A stretch of DNA of 29,867 nucleotides, taken from a virus. Where the stretch lies: positions 1-29,867 of IMG/VR virus record IMGVR_UViG_3300025133_000446; one strand, 5' to 3'. The position numbers and the translations under genes are program-made. Numbering within the stretch: position 1 is the first letter of the stretch; each line of letters starts with the position of its first letter. Under the pieces are notes generated by a model. That model had not been told where the DNA came from. It searched no databases and saw nothing but the letters and a program-made list of their open reading frames with translations. Positions 16,992 through 23,671 of the stretch are shown in pieces.

Positions 16992-17258
16992 ATGAACAAC
17001 ACAGCAAACAACACAGCAACAAGCATGGCAGACAAGTTACACGAAGCCAGAAAATTGGCATTCAATTTCAATTCTACTTTGGGATGGGGTTGTCGTTACG
17101 AATACAACGACCTAAAGTATTATGTGGAAGTTTCTGGTGTGAAAATGTTAGCAAGTGAAAATAAAGTAAAAATGCTTATTCGCAAAGGTGTTGTCAAAGA
17201 TATTAATACCTGTACGAGTGCAAGAACAGAAGTTACTTTTATAAAAGTATCAATCTAA
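16992..17258 (+). CDS. Small early protein of unknown function (88 residues)
   Basis: The product starts MNNTANNT and contains a helix (MADKLHEARKLAFNF) and a beta-rich centre ('YNDLKYYVEVSG'). I do not recognise a family. ACGAAAGG at 16977-16984 lies seven bases upstream of the ATG at 16992. The sequence from about 16956 into the first codons is nearly the same as before the gene at 17354, so the leader and the start of the coding region were duplicated together. Confidence 0.6.
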   Translation: MNNTANNTATSMADKLHEARKLAFNFNSTLGWGCRYEYNDLKYYVEVSGVKMLASENKVKMLIRKGVVKDINTCTSARTEVTFIKVSI

Positions 17259-17259
17259 A

Positions 17260-17346
17260 GTTGCGAGGTGGGTTGCATTCTTCGGAGTGCAACTTTCCGC
17301 ATAACTTTGTGCGAATAAACGAAACGCGGAAACGCAAAACGAAAGG
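17260..17346 (+). repeat. Structured leader repeat, copy A (87 nt)
   Basis: Identical to copy B (17663-17749) except for one base. It holds a 9-bp stem GTTGCATTC/GAGTGCAAC (17272-17293) closed by a TTCG tetraloop (one G-T pair), then a possible TTTCCGC/GCGGAAA long-range stem, and ends in ACGAAAGG, the ribosome site of the next gene. It fills the whole gap after the stop at 17258. Confidence 0.85.
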
Positions 17347-17353
17347 CAAGAAA

Positions 17354-17656
17354 ATGAACAACACAGAAACAAACAATGAAACAAACAAAAGAGAAAAATT
17401 GGTTTGGTCAATCGATGGCTTCGTAGATGGACATCAAAATCAAACAGACGAAGAATACCAAAAAGAATTAGACAGCATCACAAAGCAATATAAACTCGAT
17501 GGTAAGCCAGATGAAAATGGTATCGTACTCACCCCATTCATGTTCTGGGAAGCAGAAAGACAAATGACCCTCATGGAAGGATGGCGTGCTGGACAAGCAA
17601 GAAAAGATATGATTGCTGAAATACAAAAAAGGAAAGCACAACACGAAACAAACTAA
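17354..17656 (+). CDS. Small early protein of unknown function (100 residues)
   Basis: The product starts MNNTETNNETNKREK, much like the upstream gene's MNNT start, then has a mixed alpha/beta pattern with 'FMFWEAERQMTLMEGWRAGQARKDMIAEIQKRK' helices at the C-terminus. No family recognised. It is bracketed by the two near-identical 87-nt leader repeats, which makes it a potential deletable or exchangeable cassette. ACGAAAGG lies seven bases before the ATG at 17354. Confidence 0.62.
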   Translation: MNNTETNNETNKREKLVWSIDGFVDGHQNQTDEEYQKELDSITKQYKLDGKPDENGIVLTPFMFWEAERQMTLMEGWRAGQARKDMIAEIQKRKAQHETN

Positions 17657-17662
17657 AACTCG

Positions 17663-17749
17663 GTTGCGAGGTGGGTTGCATTCTTCGGAGTGCAACCTTC
17701 CGCATAACTTTGTGCGAATAAACGAAACGCGGAAACGCAAAACGAAAGG
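17663..17749 (+). repeat. Structured leader repeat, copy B (87 nt)
   Basis: Same element as copy A with one substitution, which here adds a G-C pair to the UUCG-capped stem (G17674-C17697, ten pairs). It ends in ACGAAAGG (17742-17749) and is followed by GATAAATGAA, where a three-codon ATG-AAA-TGA at 17754-17762 overlaps the real start at 17759. Confidence 0.85.
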
Positions 17750-17758
17750 ATAAATGAA

Positions 17759-18037
17759 ATGAATGCAAAATTAGTACAAGATAAAAAATCGGGATGTTGG
17801 GTTGCCAATAGCCATGAGGCATGGTTTAACCATAAGTGGGTTTGCAATATATGTAAATGCAATGTAAGTGGTGCGATGCCGAAAATTATTGGCATCAATG
17901 GTGAAACAACTATCAACTGTCCAGAATGTTTTTCTGAAGATACAGGCACATCACCAGATTGGATTTGTTGTAATAGCGATACCGATAAAATCCCCATTGA
18001 AAATTATTGTGAATGTGCTGAATGTCGGGGAATATAA
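17759..18037 (+). CDS. Cysteine-rich small early protein (11 Cys in 92 residues)
   Basis: Cys occur as C-N-I-C-K-C (29-34), C-P-E-C (54-57), a CC pair (70-71) and C-E-C-A-E-C (84-89), so one or two zinc-binding knuckles are likely. The N-terminus (MNAKLVQDKKSGCWVANSHEAW) looks globular. No named family recognised. AAAGGA lies eight bases before the ATG at 17759. It follows leader copy B. DNA, RNA or protein binding are all open. Confidence 0.62.
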   Translation: MNAKLVQDKKSGCWVANSHEAWFNHKWVCNICKCNVSGAMPKIIGINGETTINCPECFSEDTGTSPDWICCNSDTDKIPIENYCECAECRGI

Positions 18038-18057
18038 AACAGGCGAGGTGCATCTCA

Positions 18058-18081
18058 CCGCATAACTTTGTGCGAATAAAC
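18058..18081 (+). repeat. Partial third copy of the leader core (24 nt)
   Basis: The 24 bases from CCGCATAACTTTG to GAATAAAC are identical to 17297-17320 and 17700-17723. The flanks differ: upstream is a different small hairpin (GGTG/CACC), downstream is GGC-GAAA-GCC, a GNRA-type hairpin, then CCGAAAGG. So the core is kept while the hairpins around it are replaced by other ones. Confidence 0.8.
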
Positions 18082-18114
18082 TAAAACAGGCGAAAGCCGA
18101 AAGGATAAATGAAA

Positions 18115-18360
18115 ATGCGAATAATTAAAGAAAAAGACGCAATCACTATTGCTACTGAAGGCGTGGTTTTAGCACTCTCAGAAAAATTATATCGCCAGCA
18201 ACGTGCAGAAAATATTGCACAGAATAAATGCAATGGTGGTGAGCCGTTGCTGTGTGAGTATTTTGAACAGAGTAAAACGGGCAGGAATGTCAAACGATAT
18301 TTGCCGCTATCAATTCACCGATGGCAAAAGGTACAAAAACATGAACAAGCAAACAAATAA
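18115..18360 (+). CDS. Small early protein of unknown function (81 residues)
   Basis: The product (MRIIKEKDAITIATEG...) has an N-terminal beta hairpin, a helix (LALSEKLYRQQRAENIAQ) and a basic C-terminus. Not recognised. Two in-frame ATGs follow AAAGGA: 18109 is three bases away and 18115 is nine, so I chose the second. Its end overlaps the next gene by 20 bases. Confidence 0.55.
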   Translation: MRIIKEKDAITIATEGVVLALSEKLYRQQRAENIAQNKCNGGEPLLCEYFEQSKTGRNVKRYLPLSIHRWQKVQKHEQANK

Positions 18361-18562
18361 GTTTCATTGTGATTTGAAACACCCAACCAGAAAAGAAATA
18401 ATTGCCCGCCAAAATGTTCTCGCAATGTTAAAAATGTACCAAATGGCGAACGCATCATTAAGCCGAAAAGAATGTTTTGAATTGATGCTAAAAAAAGAAC
18501 GAAAGTTTTTGGGGTTGGATATAAAACTAAAACCAAACAAGAATAGGAAAAAACGAAAATGA
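18341..18562 (+). CDS. Small basic early protein (73 residues), unknown
   Basis: The product is Lys/Arg-rich (ending KPNKNRKKRK) with two predicted helices (RKEIIARQNVLAMLKMYQM and RKECFELMLKKERKFL), suggesting a nucleic-acid contact. AAAGG at 18327-18331 lies about nine bases before the ATG at 18341, inside the upstream gene. Stop overlaps the next start as ATGA. Confidence 0.55.
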   Translation: MNKQTNKFHCDLKHPTRKEIIARQNVLAMLKMYQMANASLSRKECFELMLKKERKFLGLDIKLKPNKNRKKRK

Positions 18563-18744
18563 AAAACGGAAAAAAAATAACTTGCCCACATTGCAAAAAA
18601 CAAGCAACAATTTATCATGGCAAATTTACCGCGCTAATGTGCGGGCGAATGCAGGATGGTGCAGTTGTTGAGGGTTGCGGTAAAATGGTCGATAAAGCAG
18701 ATTGGCTGGAAGGCACAAAAGCAAGTAAGCCCGAAACCTGTTAA
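18559..18744 (+). CDS. Zinc-ribbon-like small protein (61 residues)
   Basis: C-P-H-C at 9-12 and later Cys at 28 and 40 form a plausible four-Cys zinc site: 'ITCPHCKKQATIYHGKFTALMC....GCG'. Such ribbons are frequent in small phage proteins that act with replication or transcription proteins. The ATG overlaps the upstream stop (ATGA). The exact role is not visible. Confidence 0.62.
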   Translation: MKNGKKITCPHCKKQATIYHGKFTALMCGRMQDGAVVEGCGKMVDKADWLEGTKASKPETC

Positions 18745-18824
18745 GATAAAACAACAATTTGACCGTTGTTCAAAAAAGCGCACAACGCGCACCAACGGCG
18801 AATGTAAAACGAAAGGAGTGCAAT

Positions 18825-19667
18825 ATGGCACTACGCGCAACGAAACCGTCGGCGCGAACAAGACGGTTAAAATTATTGATGTACGGTGATGCAGGAGTTG
18901 GTAAAACAACCGCTTGCTGCCAAATGCCCGCGCCGTACTTGATTGATTCCGAACGCGGTACGGATAATTACCACGAACTTGTCAACGCGGTTGGTGGTGC
19001 AGTTTTCCAAACAACTTCAATTGAAGATGTGATTGATGAAGTGCGCAATTTATCAATCGAACCGCATGATTTTAAGACGTTGGTAATTGATTCTATTTCA
19101 CCCTTGTTTTTTGATTTGGTCGAAAAGTGTGAAAAAGAGGTTGGCAATGAGTGGGGCAAACATTACCAAGAAGCCAGCAAGCACATGAAACGCTTGGTGA
19201 ATTTGTTGCTGCGCTTGGATATGAACGTTGTTATCACTGCGCACGCAAAGCCAGAATACGGTGACGAAATGAAAGTGATTGGTACAACCTTTGAAGGTTG
19301 GAAACGATTGCCTTACATTTTCGATTTGGTATTGCACTTGGAAAAGCCAACACCAACGAAGCGATTTGCGCGAGTTTGCAAAACTCGAATTGAGGGTTTT
19401 CCTGATGGCGAAACATTTGAATGGACATTTGAAGAATTGGCCAAACGCTATTCGATGCAAGAACTTGAACGAACTGCGAAGGTCGTTACGCCAGCAACTT
19501 CAAAACAGGTTGCAGAAATTGAAGCGTATGTAATTAACTACGTAAGCGGTGGCGAATTTGTAAGCAATTGTTTGACAAAACTCGGCATTGATGAATTGAA
19601 GGATTTAACAAAAGAACAGGCAACTAAAATGGTTGCCGCAATTAAAAAGAAAGTGAGTGTAAAGTAA
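18825..19667 (+). CDS. Sak4-like RecA-family ATPase (single-strand annealing/recombination)
   Basis: The 280-residue protein has Walker A GDAGVGKTT at 21-29, Walker B TLVIDS (85-90, D89) and 'VVITAHAK' at 135-142, the layout of Sak4-like phage ATPases (AAA_24). Sak4 proteins support phage recombination and pair with an SSB, which is exactly the next gene here. I chose ATG 18825 because AAAGGAG at 18812-18818 lies upstream and the family starts just before the ATPase core; the frame is open further upstream to 18759. Last base overlaps the next start (TAATG). Confidence 0.9.
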   Translation: MALRATKPSARTRRLKLLMYGDAGVGKTTACCQMPAPYLIDSERGTDNYHELVNAVGGAVFQTTSIEDVIDEVRNLSIEPHDFKTLVIDSISPLFFDLVEKCEKEVGNEWGKHYQEASKHMKRLVNLLLRLDMNVVITAHAKPEYGDEMKVIGTTFEGWKRLPYIFDLVLHLEKPTPTKRFARVCKTRIEGFPDGETFEWTFEELAKRYSMQELERTAKVVTPATSKQVAEIEAYVINYVSGGEFVSNCLTKLGIDELKDLTKEQATKMVAAIKKKVSVK

Positions 19668-20095
19668 TGACATTTAATTTTGATGCAACTGGAGTAGAGG
19701 AAAAAACCTTTATCTGTTTTCCTGCGGGTGAATATGAAGCCGAAATTGTTGAGATAAAACAACAGGTTTCAAAGAAGGGTAACGATATGCTAAAACTTGA
19801 TATTGATTGCTATTCAAACGATGGCAAGAAGGTGCGGGTTTTTGATTATATTGTTGCGCCTTCATCACTGTACAAATTAAAAGCAATCTGCAAATTTACT
19901 GGGATTGCTTTTGATGGTAAAATCGAGGAACAATTGCTGAAAGGCAAGCGCGTATTTGTGAAGTTAAAGATTGACCCAGAAGGCGAATACCCTGCGCGTA
20001 ATTCAATCGCAGCATATATTGGGGCTTGTAGTCAAAAACAGCAACCCCAACCTGAAACAACGAAGCCAATAATAGATGATGATATTCCATTTTGA
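19667..20095 (+). CDS. Single-stranded DNA-binding protein, DUF669 family
   Basis: The 142-residue protein has the OB-like DUF669 pattern ('FPAGEYEAEIVEIKQQVSKKGNDMLKLDIDCY') and a Pro/Gln-rich linker. It ends in DDDIPF, the same last six residues as E. coli SSB. That tip is the docking site for many host repair and replication proteins in bacteria, so this phage SSB probably recruits them too. Pairing with Sak4 directly upstream supports a recombination role. DUF669 as SSB is known for several phages; the tip interaction is my inference. Confidence 0.88.
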   Translation: MTFNFDATGVEEKTFICFPAGEYEAEIVEIKQQVSKKGNDMLKLDIDCYSNDGKKVRVFDYIVAPSSLYKLKAICKFTGIAFDGKIEEQLLKGKRVFVKLKIDPEGEYPARNSIAAYIGACSQKQQPQPETTKPIIDDDIPF

Positions 20096-20101
20096 TATTT
20101 A

Positions 20102-20172
20102 ACCTTTCGTGCCGTGGGCGGTGTAAAAACCGTCTGCGGTGAAAGGTAACGAAAAGACAACAAACGAAAGGT
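20102..20172 (+). promoter_or_regulatory. Structured leader with an anti-ribosome-site arm before the IbrB-like gene
   Basis: ACCTTTC (20102-20108) pairs with GAAAGGT (20141-20147), enclosing an 11-pair hairpin (20112-20122 with 20129-20139, including three G-T pairs). The same 5' arm, ACCTTTCGT (20102-20110), is also the perfect complement of ACGAAAGGT (20164-20172), the ribosome site of the next gene. The two pairings exclude each other. No T-run follows, so it is not a simple terminator. Confidence 0.6.
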
Positions 20173-20182
20173 AAAGTAAGTA

Positions 20183-20863
20183 ATGAAAAAAAAACACGAT
20201 GAATGTATTAGTGGGATTAAAATTATTGCCAAGATTTTATTCAAAATGAAAATCGAGGAACGCATTAATTGCTTAAATGAAATACGGATGGAGTTGCACA
20301 GAGTTTCGCCATTTAAGAATGAACCTGTTGATTGTGTGCAGTGGATTAAATGCGAAGATGTTTTTGCGAACGATTACAACCCCAACAGCGTTGCCCCACC
20401 AGAAATGAAACTTTTAGAACATAGTATTGACGAGGATGGTTATACGCAACCAATTGTTGCGTGGGAACGCGAAGAGCATTTTGAGGTTATAGATGGTTTC
20501 CATCGAAATCGAGTTGGACGGGAGTGTCCGAGCGTTACAGATAGGATACACAATCATTTACCGTTAGCAGTAATAAATACAAACCGCGAAGATAGAAACG
20601 ATAGAATCGCATCGACAATTCGACACAATCGCGCAAGGGGCAAGCACAAAATTGATGCAATGGCTGAAATTGTGATTGAATTAAAACGGCGCAATTGGTC
20701 GGACAAGCGCATATCTAAAGAACTTGGCATGGATGCAGATGAAGTTTTGCGTTTATCACAAATTACTGGTCTTGCAGAAATGTTTGCAAATCATGAATTT
20801 AGTGAAGCGTGGGAAGCAGAATCTATTGACGAAAGCGATACATTAGATGAAGCAAATATTTAG
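20183..20863 (+). CDS. IbrB/ParB-like nuclease-fold protein
   Basis: The 226-residue protein carries the ParB/Srx fold as in IbrB: 'ANDYNPNSVAPPEMKLLEHS' near 62-81, DGYTQPIV at 85-92, GFHR at 105-108 and STIRHNRARGKH at 144-155. A helix-turn-helix-like end (NWSDKRISKELGMDADEVLRL, 171-191) follows. IbrB is known beside IbrA (PAPS-reductase family) in enterobacterial prophages; here the IbrA-like gene comes two genes later. A plasmid-partition role is unlikely since there is no ParA. The cluster's biochemical function is unsettled; DNA binding with sulfur or nucleotide chemistry is a guess. Confidence 0.85.
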   Translation: MKKKHDECISGIKIIAKILFKMKIEERINCLNEIRMELHRVSPFKNEPVDCVQWIKCEDVFANDYNPNSVAPPEMKLLEHSIDEDGYTQPIVAWEREEHFEVIDGFHRNRVGRECPSVTDRIHNHLPLAVINTNREDRNDRIASTIRHNRARGKHKIDAMAEIVIELKRRNWSDKRISKELGMDADEVLRLSQITGLAEMFANHEFSEAWEAESIDESDTLDEANI

Positions 20864-21236
20864 AAACTATCTTGAATGGGAAGATTGGCAACGAGGGATG
20901 TATGCGCCAATGAAACCCGAATTAGAAGAACGCATGATTGAGGATGCTATACAATTGTTGTCTAATTCGGACAAATGTTTAGCGTTCATGGAGCGTGTAA
21001 CAATAACAATGCCTATTGCAACACTTGTAAATTTAACTAATTTAGGTTGTAATCGTAAGGCGTGGATTGGTCAAGCATCATGTTTTGAATATGCTGGCTG
21101 TGTTGATTTAGCGACACGAATAGCATGGTGGAAACTAGAACCACAACAACAAAACGAAGCAAATGAAATCGCAAAATTAGTAATAAATGAATGGGAGCAA
21201 CAATGCCTAAACAAGCAATTGGTATTAATGTTTTAG
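20847..21236 (+). CDS. Unnamed phage protein between the IbrB- and IbrA-like genes
   Basis: The 129-residue protein starts 'YLEWEDWQRGMYAPM' and has the stretch NLTNLGCNRKAWIGQASCFE, then 'TRIAWWKLEPQQQNEANEIAKLVINEWE'. I recall similar N-R-R-A-W-L-G-Q-A-A-C proteins in other phages with the same two neighbours, but know no assigned function. The sequence looks helical and soluble. It overlaps the upstream gene by 17 bases and the downstream gene by 34, so the three are almost certainly one translational unit. Confidence 0.7.
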   Translation: MKQIFRNYLEWEDWQRGMYAPMKPELEERMIEDAIQLLSNSDKCLAFMERVTITMPIATLVNLTNLGCNRKAWIGQASCFEYAGCVDLATRIAWWKLEPQQQNEANEIAKLVINEWEQQCLNKQLVLMF

Positions 21237-22444
21237 AAGCAGCAAAACAGCGCATAGGTTGGACTTTTGATAATTATGAAAACATATACATTAGTTTTAG
21301 TGGGGGCAAGGATTCAACGGTAATGCTTCATCTTGTAATGGACGAGGCGATAAAAAGAAAGCGCAAGGTCGGGGTTATGTTTATTGATTTAGAAGGTCAA
21401 TATAAAATGACTATTTCGCATACTCAGGCGTGCTACGATTTATATGAAAAGCATATCGAACCGCATTGGATTTGTTTACCAATTCATTTGCGAAATGCAG
21501 TAAGTGTATACGACCCATTTTGGGTATGTTGGGAAGAATCAGAAAAAGAAAATTGGATTCGTTCCAAACCGAAAACATGTATTGACGATGAAAATTTTTA
21601 CCCTTTCTTTTGTGAAGGTATGGAGTTTGAAGAGTTTGTACCAGAATTTGGTGATTGGTTTGCAGGTGATAAAACGGCTGCGTGTTTTGTTGGTATACGA
21701 ACCGATGAAAGTTTGAATAGGTATAGAACTATTACACATAAAAACAAAAAGCGTGTAGATGATTTGGGTTGGACAACACGTGTAACTGAGCGGTGTACAA
21801 ATATTTATCCGATTTATGATTGGAGAACAGAAGATGTTTGGGCATATCATGGAAAGAATCCCGATAGACCATATAACAAATTATACGATTTAATGTACAA
21901 AGCAGGTTTGACAATACACCAAAGTAGGATTTGCCAGCCCTATGGCGATGACCAAAGAAGGGGGTTATGGTTATTTCATTTAATCGAGCCAGAAACATGG
22001 TCAAGGGTTGTTGCAAGAGTAAATGGGGCAAACTCTGGTGCGTTATATGTAAATGAATCTGGAAATATGACGGGTTATAGAAAGATAAGCAAGCCAGAGG
22101 GGCATACGTGGGAAAGTTTTGCAAACCTGCTTGTAAATTCAATGCCACCAAAAACTTGCGAACACTATAAAAACAAAATTGCGAAGTTTTGTCAATGGTG
22201 GCAAGAACGAGGGTACAGTGAGGGTATTCCTGATGAAGGGGATTTGCGGCTGGAACAAGATAGAAAAATTCCATCTTGGCGCAGGGTGTGTAAATCATTG
22301 TTGCGTAATGATTTTTGGTGTAAGGGATTAAGTTTTACGCAAACAAAATCAACGGCATATCAAAAATATTTGGATTTTATGAAGCAAAAAAGAGAAACAA
22401 TGGAATTGAGTGGCATGCTATTTGAAAAACGAAAGGTAAAGTAA
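21203..22444 (+). CDS. IbrA-like phosphoadenosine-phosphosulfate reductase family protein (DUF3440)
   Basis: The 413-residue protein has the ATP-pyrophosphatase PP-loop SGGKDS at 33-38 and the DUF3440-type C-terminal half with 'IYDWRTEDVWAYHG', 'QSRICQPYGDDQRRGLW' and 'CEHYKNKIAKFCQWW'. PP-loop enzymes activate a substrate by adenylation; relatives include PAPS reductases and DndC of DNA phosphorothioation. IbrA itself has been tied to gene regulation in E. coli prophages. The start is ATG 21203, with GGGAG at 21193-21197, rather than the ATG at 21191 that overlaps the site. Complete and apparently functional. Confidence 0.87.
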   Translation: MPKQAIGINVLEAAKQRIGWTFDNYENIYISFSGGKDSTVMLHLVMDEAIKRKRKVGVMFIDLEGQYKMTISHTQACYDLYEKHIEPHWICLPIHLRNAVSVYDPFWVCWEESEKENWIRSKPKTCIDDENFYPFFCEGMEFEEFVPEFGDWFAGDKTAACFVGIRTDESLNRYRTITHKNKKRVDDLGWTTRVTERCTNIYPIYDWRTEDVWAYHGKNPDRPYNKLYDLMYKAGLTIHQSRICQPYGDDQRRGLWLFHLIEPETWSRVVARVNGANSGALYVNESGNMTGYRKISKPEGHTWESFANLLVNSMPPKTCEHYKNKIAKFCQWWQERGYSEGIPDEGDLRLEQDRKIPSWRRVCKSLLRNDFWCKGLSFTQTKSTAYQKYLDFMKQKRETMELSGMLFEKRKVK

Positions 22445-23328
22445 TGGTTGAAGAAAATAAAATTATTTCGATAGTTGATTGGAATGAGCATTTTGAAAAA
22501 TCTCAAACGCGAAAAATAGCCAAGCATTCTTGGGTTGCAGTGCCAAATAAACACGATGGTTTGGGATTGAAAAAGATGCTACGCGAAGAAAATGGGCTTG
22601 AAATCTTTGCCATTTGGATTTTCTTAATTCAGATTGCAAGCAAATGCGAAACGCGCGGTATTCTTGCAGACGAAAAGGGGCGGGGTTACTCAATTGACGA
22701 TATTGCCTTGAAGGTTGGCTGCAAAACGCAAACAGTTGAATGCGCAATTCCGTTTCTAGTGTCAATAAACTGGGTTTCTATAGTCACTGGTAGCACGCTA
22801 CCAGCAGACTACCAGCACGCTACCACCGCGCTACCACCAGACTACCACGGCACTGGTAGCACACTGGTAACTACATTACATAACAATACAGAACATAACA
22901 CTACAGAACAGCATATAACAAAACAGGATAAAACAGAACCATATTTTCCAGAAGGCAATTCTGTTGAAGATGAGGCTGTTAGGGCGTTCGCTACTGGATA
23001 CCTGCGAAATCCCATAATTCAAACCGTAATTTCGGCGATTCCTAAACATAGGCTGGTTAGCCCAGTGCCAACCGCGCGTGCAATCATCGCTGCAATCAAT
23101 CGCACCAACGCTAAAACGCACGAAGAACGTAAAATTGCAGCAGTCGCGCTTGCTGAACGTTTTGAGTTATATTACGCTTCGTCCGAAGGGCAACAGGAAT
23201 ATTTCAAAGACCCAGATAAATGGTTGAATGAAGATAGGCATTTGGTTGACCCAAGCGTTTGGGATTCACGAAAAAAACAAACAGAGGCTACACCGTGGGA
23301 ACGAATACACGAATTAAACGAGGAATAA
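22444..23328 (+). CDS. Replication initiator with internal origin (lambda O-like)
   Basis: The 294-residue protein has an N-terminal winged-helix-like domain (about 28-112: 'HSWVAVPNKHDGLGLKKML', 'IFAIWIFLIQIASKC', 'SIDDIALKVGCKTQTVECAIPFL'), a low-complexity Thr/His/Asn linker (115-168) and a helical C-terminal domain. This is the plan of phage initiators such as lambda O. The linker DNA is an iteron array followed by AT-rich sequence, exactly as the lambda origin lies in O. Start overlaps the upstream stop (TAATG); ACGAAAGG sits seven bases before the ATG. Sequence similarity to O itself is not evident, so the call rests on layout. Confidence 0.72.
   Translation: MVEENKIISIVDWNEHFEKSQTRKIAKHSWVAVPNKHDGLGLKKMLREENGLEIFAIWIFLIQIASKCETRGILADEKGRGYSIDDIALKVGCKTQTVECAIPFLVSINWVSIVTGSTLPADYQHATTALPPDYHGTGSTLVTTLHNNTEHNTTEQHITKQDKTEPYFPEGNSVEDEAVRAFATGYLRNPIIQTVISAIPKHRLVSPVPTARAIIAAINRTNAKTHEERKIAAVALAERFELYYASSEGQQEYFKDPDKWLNEDRHLVDPSVWDSRKKQTEATPWERIHELNEE
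22787..22874 (+). repeat. Iteron array: eight 11-bp units inside the initiator gene
   Basis: Eight contiguous 11-base units start at 22787, 22798, 22809, 22820, 22831, 22842, 22853 and 22864. Units 2-6 begin CTACCA; units 1, 7 and 8 begin CTGGTA, the inverted form. Units 1 and 2 make a perfect palindrome, CTGGTAG/CTACCAG (22787-22804). Period 11 is not a multiple of three, so the repetition is imposed at DNA level and not by the protein. It is close to one helix turn, placing all sites on one face. Confidence 0.85.
22875..22950 (+). other. AT-rich segment next to the iterons, candidate origin unwinding element
   Basis: Directly after the iterons lies a stretch with few G residues on the + strand and high A+T, including TACAGAACA twice (near 22887 and 22902) and AAAACAG twice. 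Iterons followed by an AT-rich, easily melted region within the initiator gene is the layout of the lambda origin. Strand asymmetry (A/C rich) may help single-strand exposure. Confidence 0.65.
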
Positions 23329-23329
23329 A

Positions 23330-23671
23330 ATGCTATTAACAAATAAACAAATGAACGCTATGATTGAAAAAGTGGAAACGCTAGAAACCACAATTAGACC
23401 AGATGAAATAACAGATATTAGATATGCAGTTAAAACAATCAAATTACTAATTGAACTAAACAAAAATTCGGTTGATGGAATTTTGCAACACCACAAAGCA
23501 CTTGACACATTGCTAACAATACGAAGTATTGAAAAGGCAATAGACACTGCTGAGATATGCACAAAGTGTGATGGAACTGGTGGTGTTGCCAGTAATAAAG
23601 TTTTTGGTTCAATGCTCGGTGCAATTGACGAATGCCCTGAATGTAATGGAACTGGCGAGAAAGTAGGATGA
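23330..23671 (+). CDS. Small protein with two DnaJ-type zinc knuckles
   Basis: The 113-residue protein has a helical N-terminal two-thirds (coiled-coil-like, 5-75) and then CTKCDGTGG at 77-85 and CPECNGTGE at 102-110, two CxxCxGxG knuckles that together bind one zinc as in DnaJ. No J domain is present. It might bridge replication proteins or bind DNA. Its stop overlaps the exonuclease start (ATGA), so the two are likely made together. Confidence 0.72.
   Translation: MLLTNKQMNAMIEKVETLETTIRPDEITDIRYAVKTIKLLIELNKNSVDGILQHHKALDTLLTIRSIEKAIDTAEICTKCDGTGGVASNKVFGSMLGAIDECPECNGTGEKVG

Noticed and set aside
16801-16995. Plus-strand frame of 64 codons in the structured non-coding region
   Set aside because: It lacks a ribosome site, spans the candidate promoter and ends within the leader of the gene at 16992.
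17260-17749. Direct repeats considered as insertion-sequence or attachment sites
   Set aside because: No transposase or integrase is present, and the repeats end in ribosome sites of genes, so leader duplication explains them better.
18759-18824. Upstream extension of the Sak4-like gene
   Set aside because: No ribosome site before 18759, while AAAGGAG precedes ATG 18825; the extra 22 residues are basic and unlike the family start.
20183-20863. ParB-like protein considered as a plasmid partition protein
   Set aside because: No ParA ATPase and no centromere-like repeats beside it; sequence pattern and neighbours fit IbrB.
21732-22298. Minus-strand open frame of 188 codons opposite the IbrA-like gene
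   Set aside because: No recognisable pattern, no ribosome site, and the plus strand encodes a complete conserved protein.
22787-22874. Tandem repeats considered as a CRISPR array
   Set aside because: Units are 11 bases without spacers and lie inside a coding gene; no cas genes.
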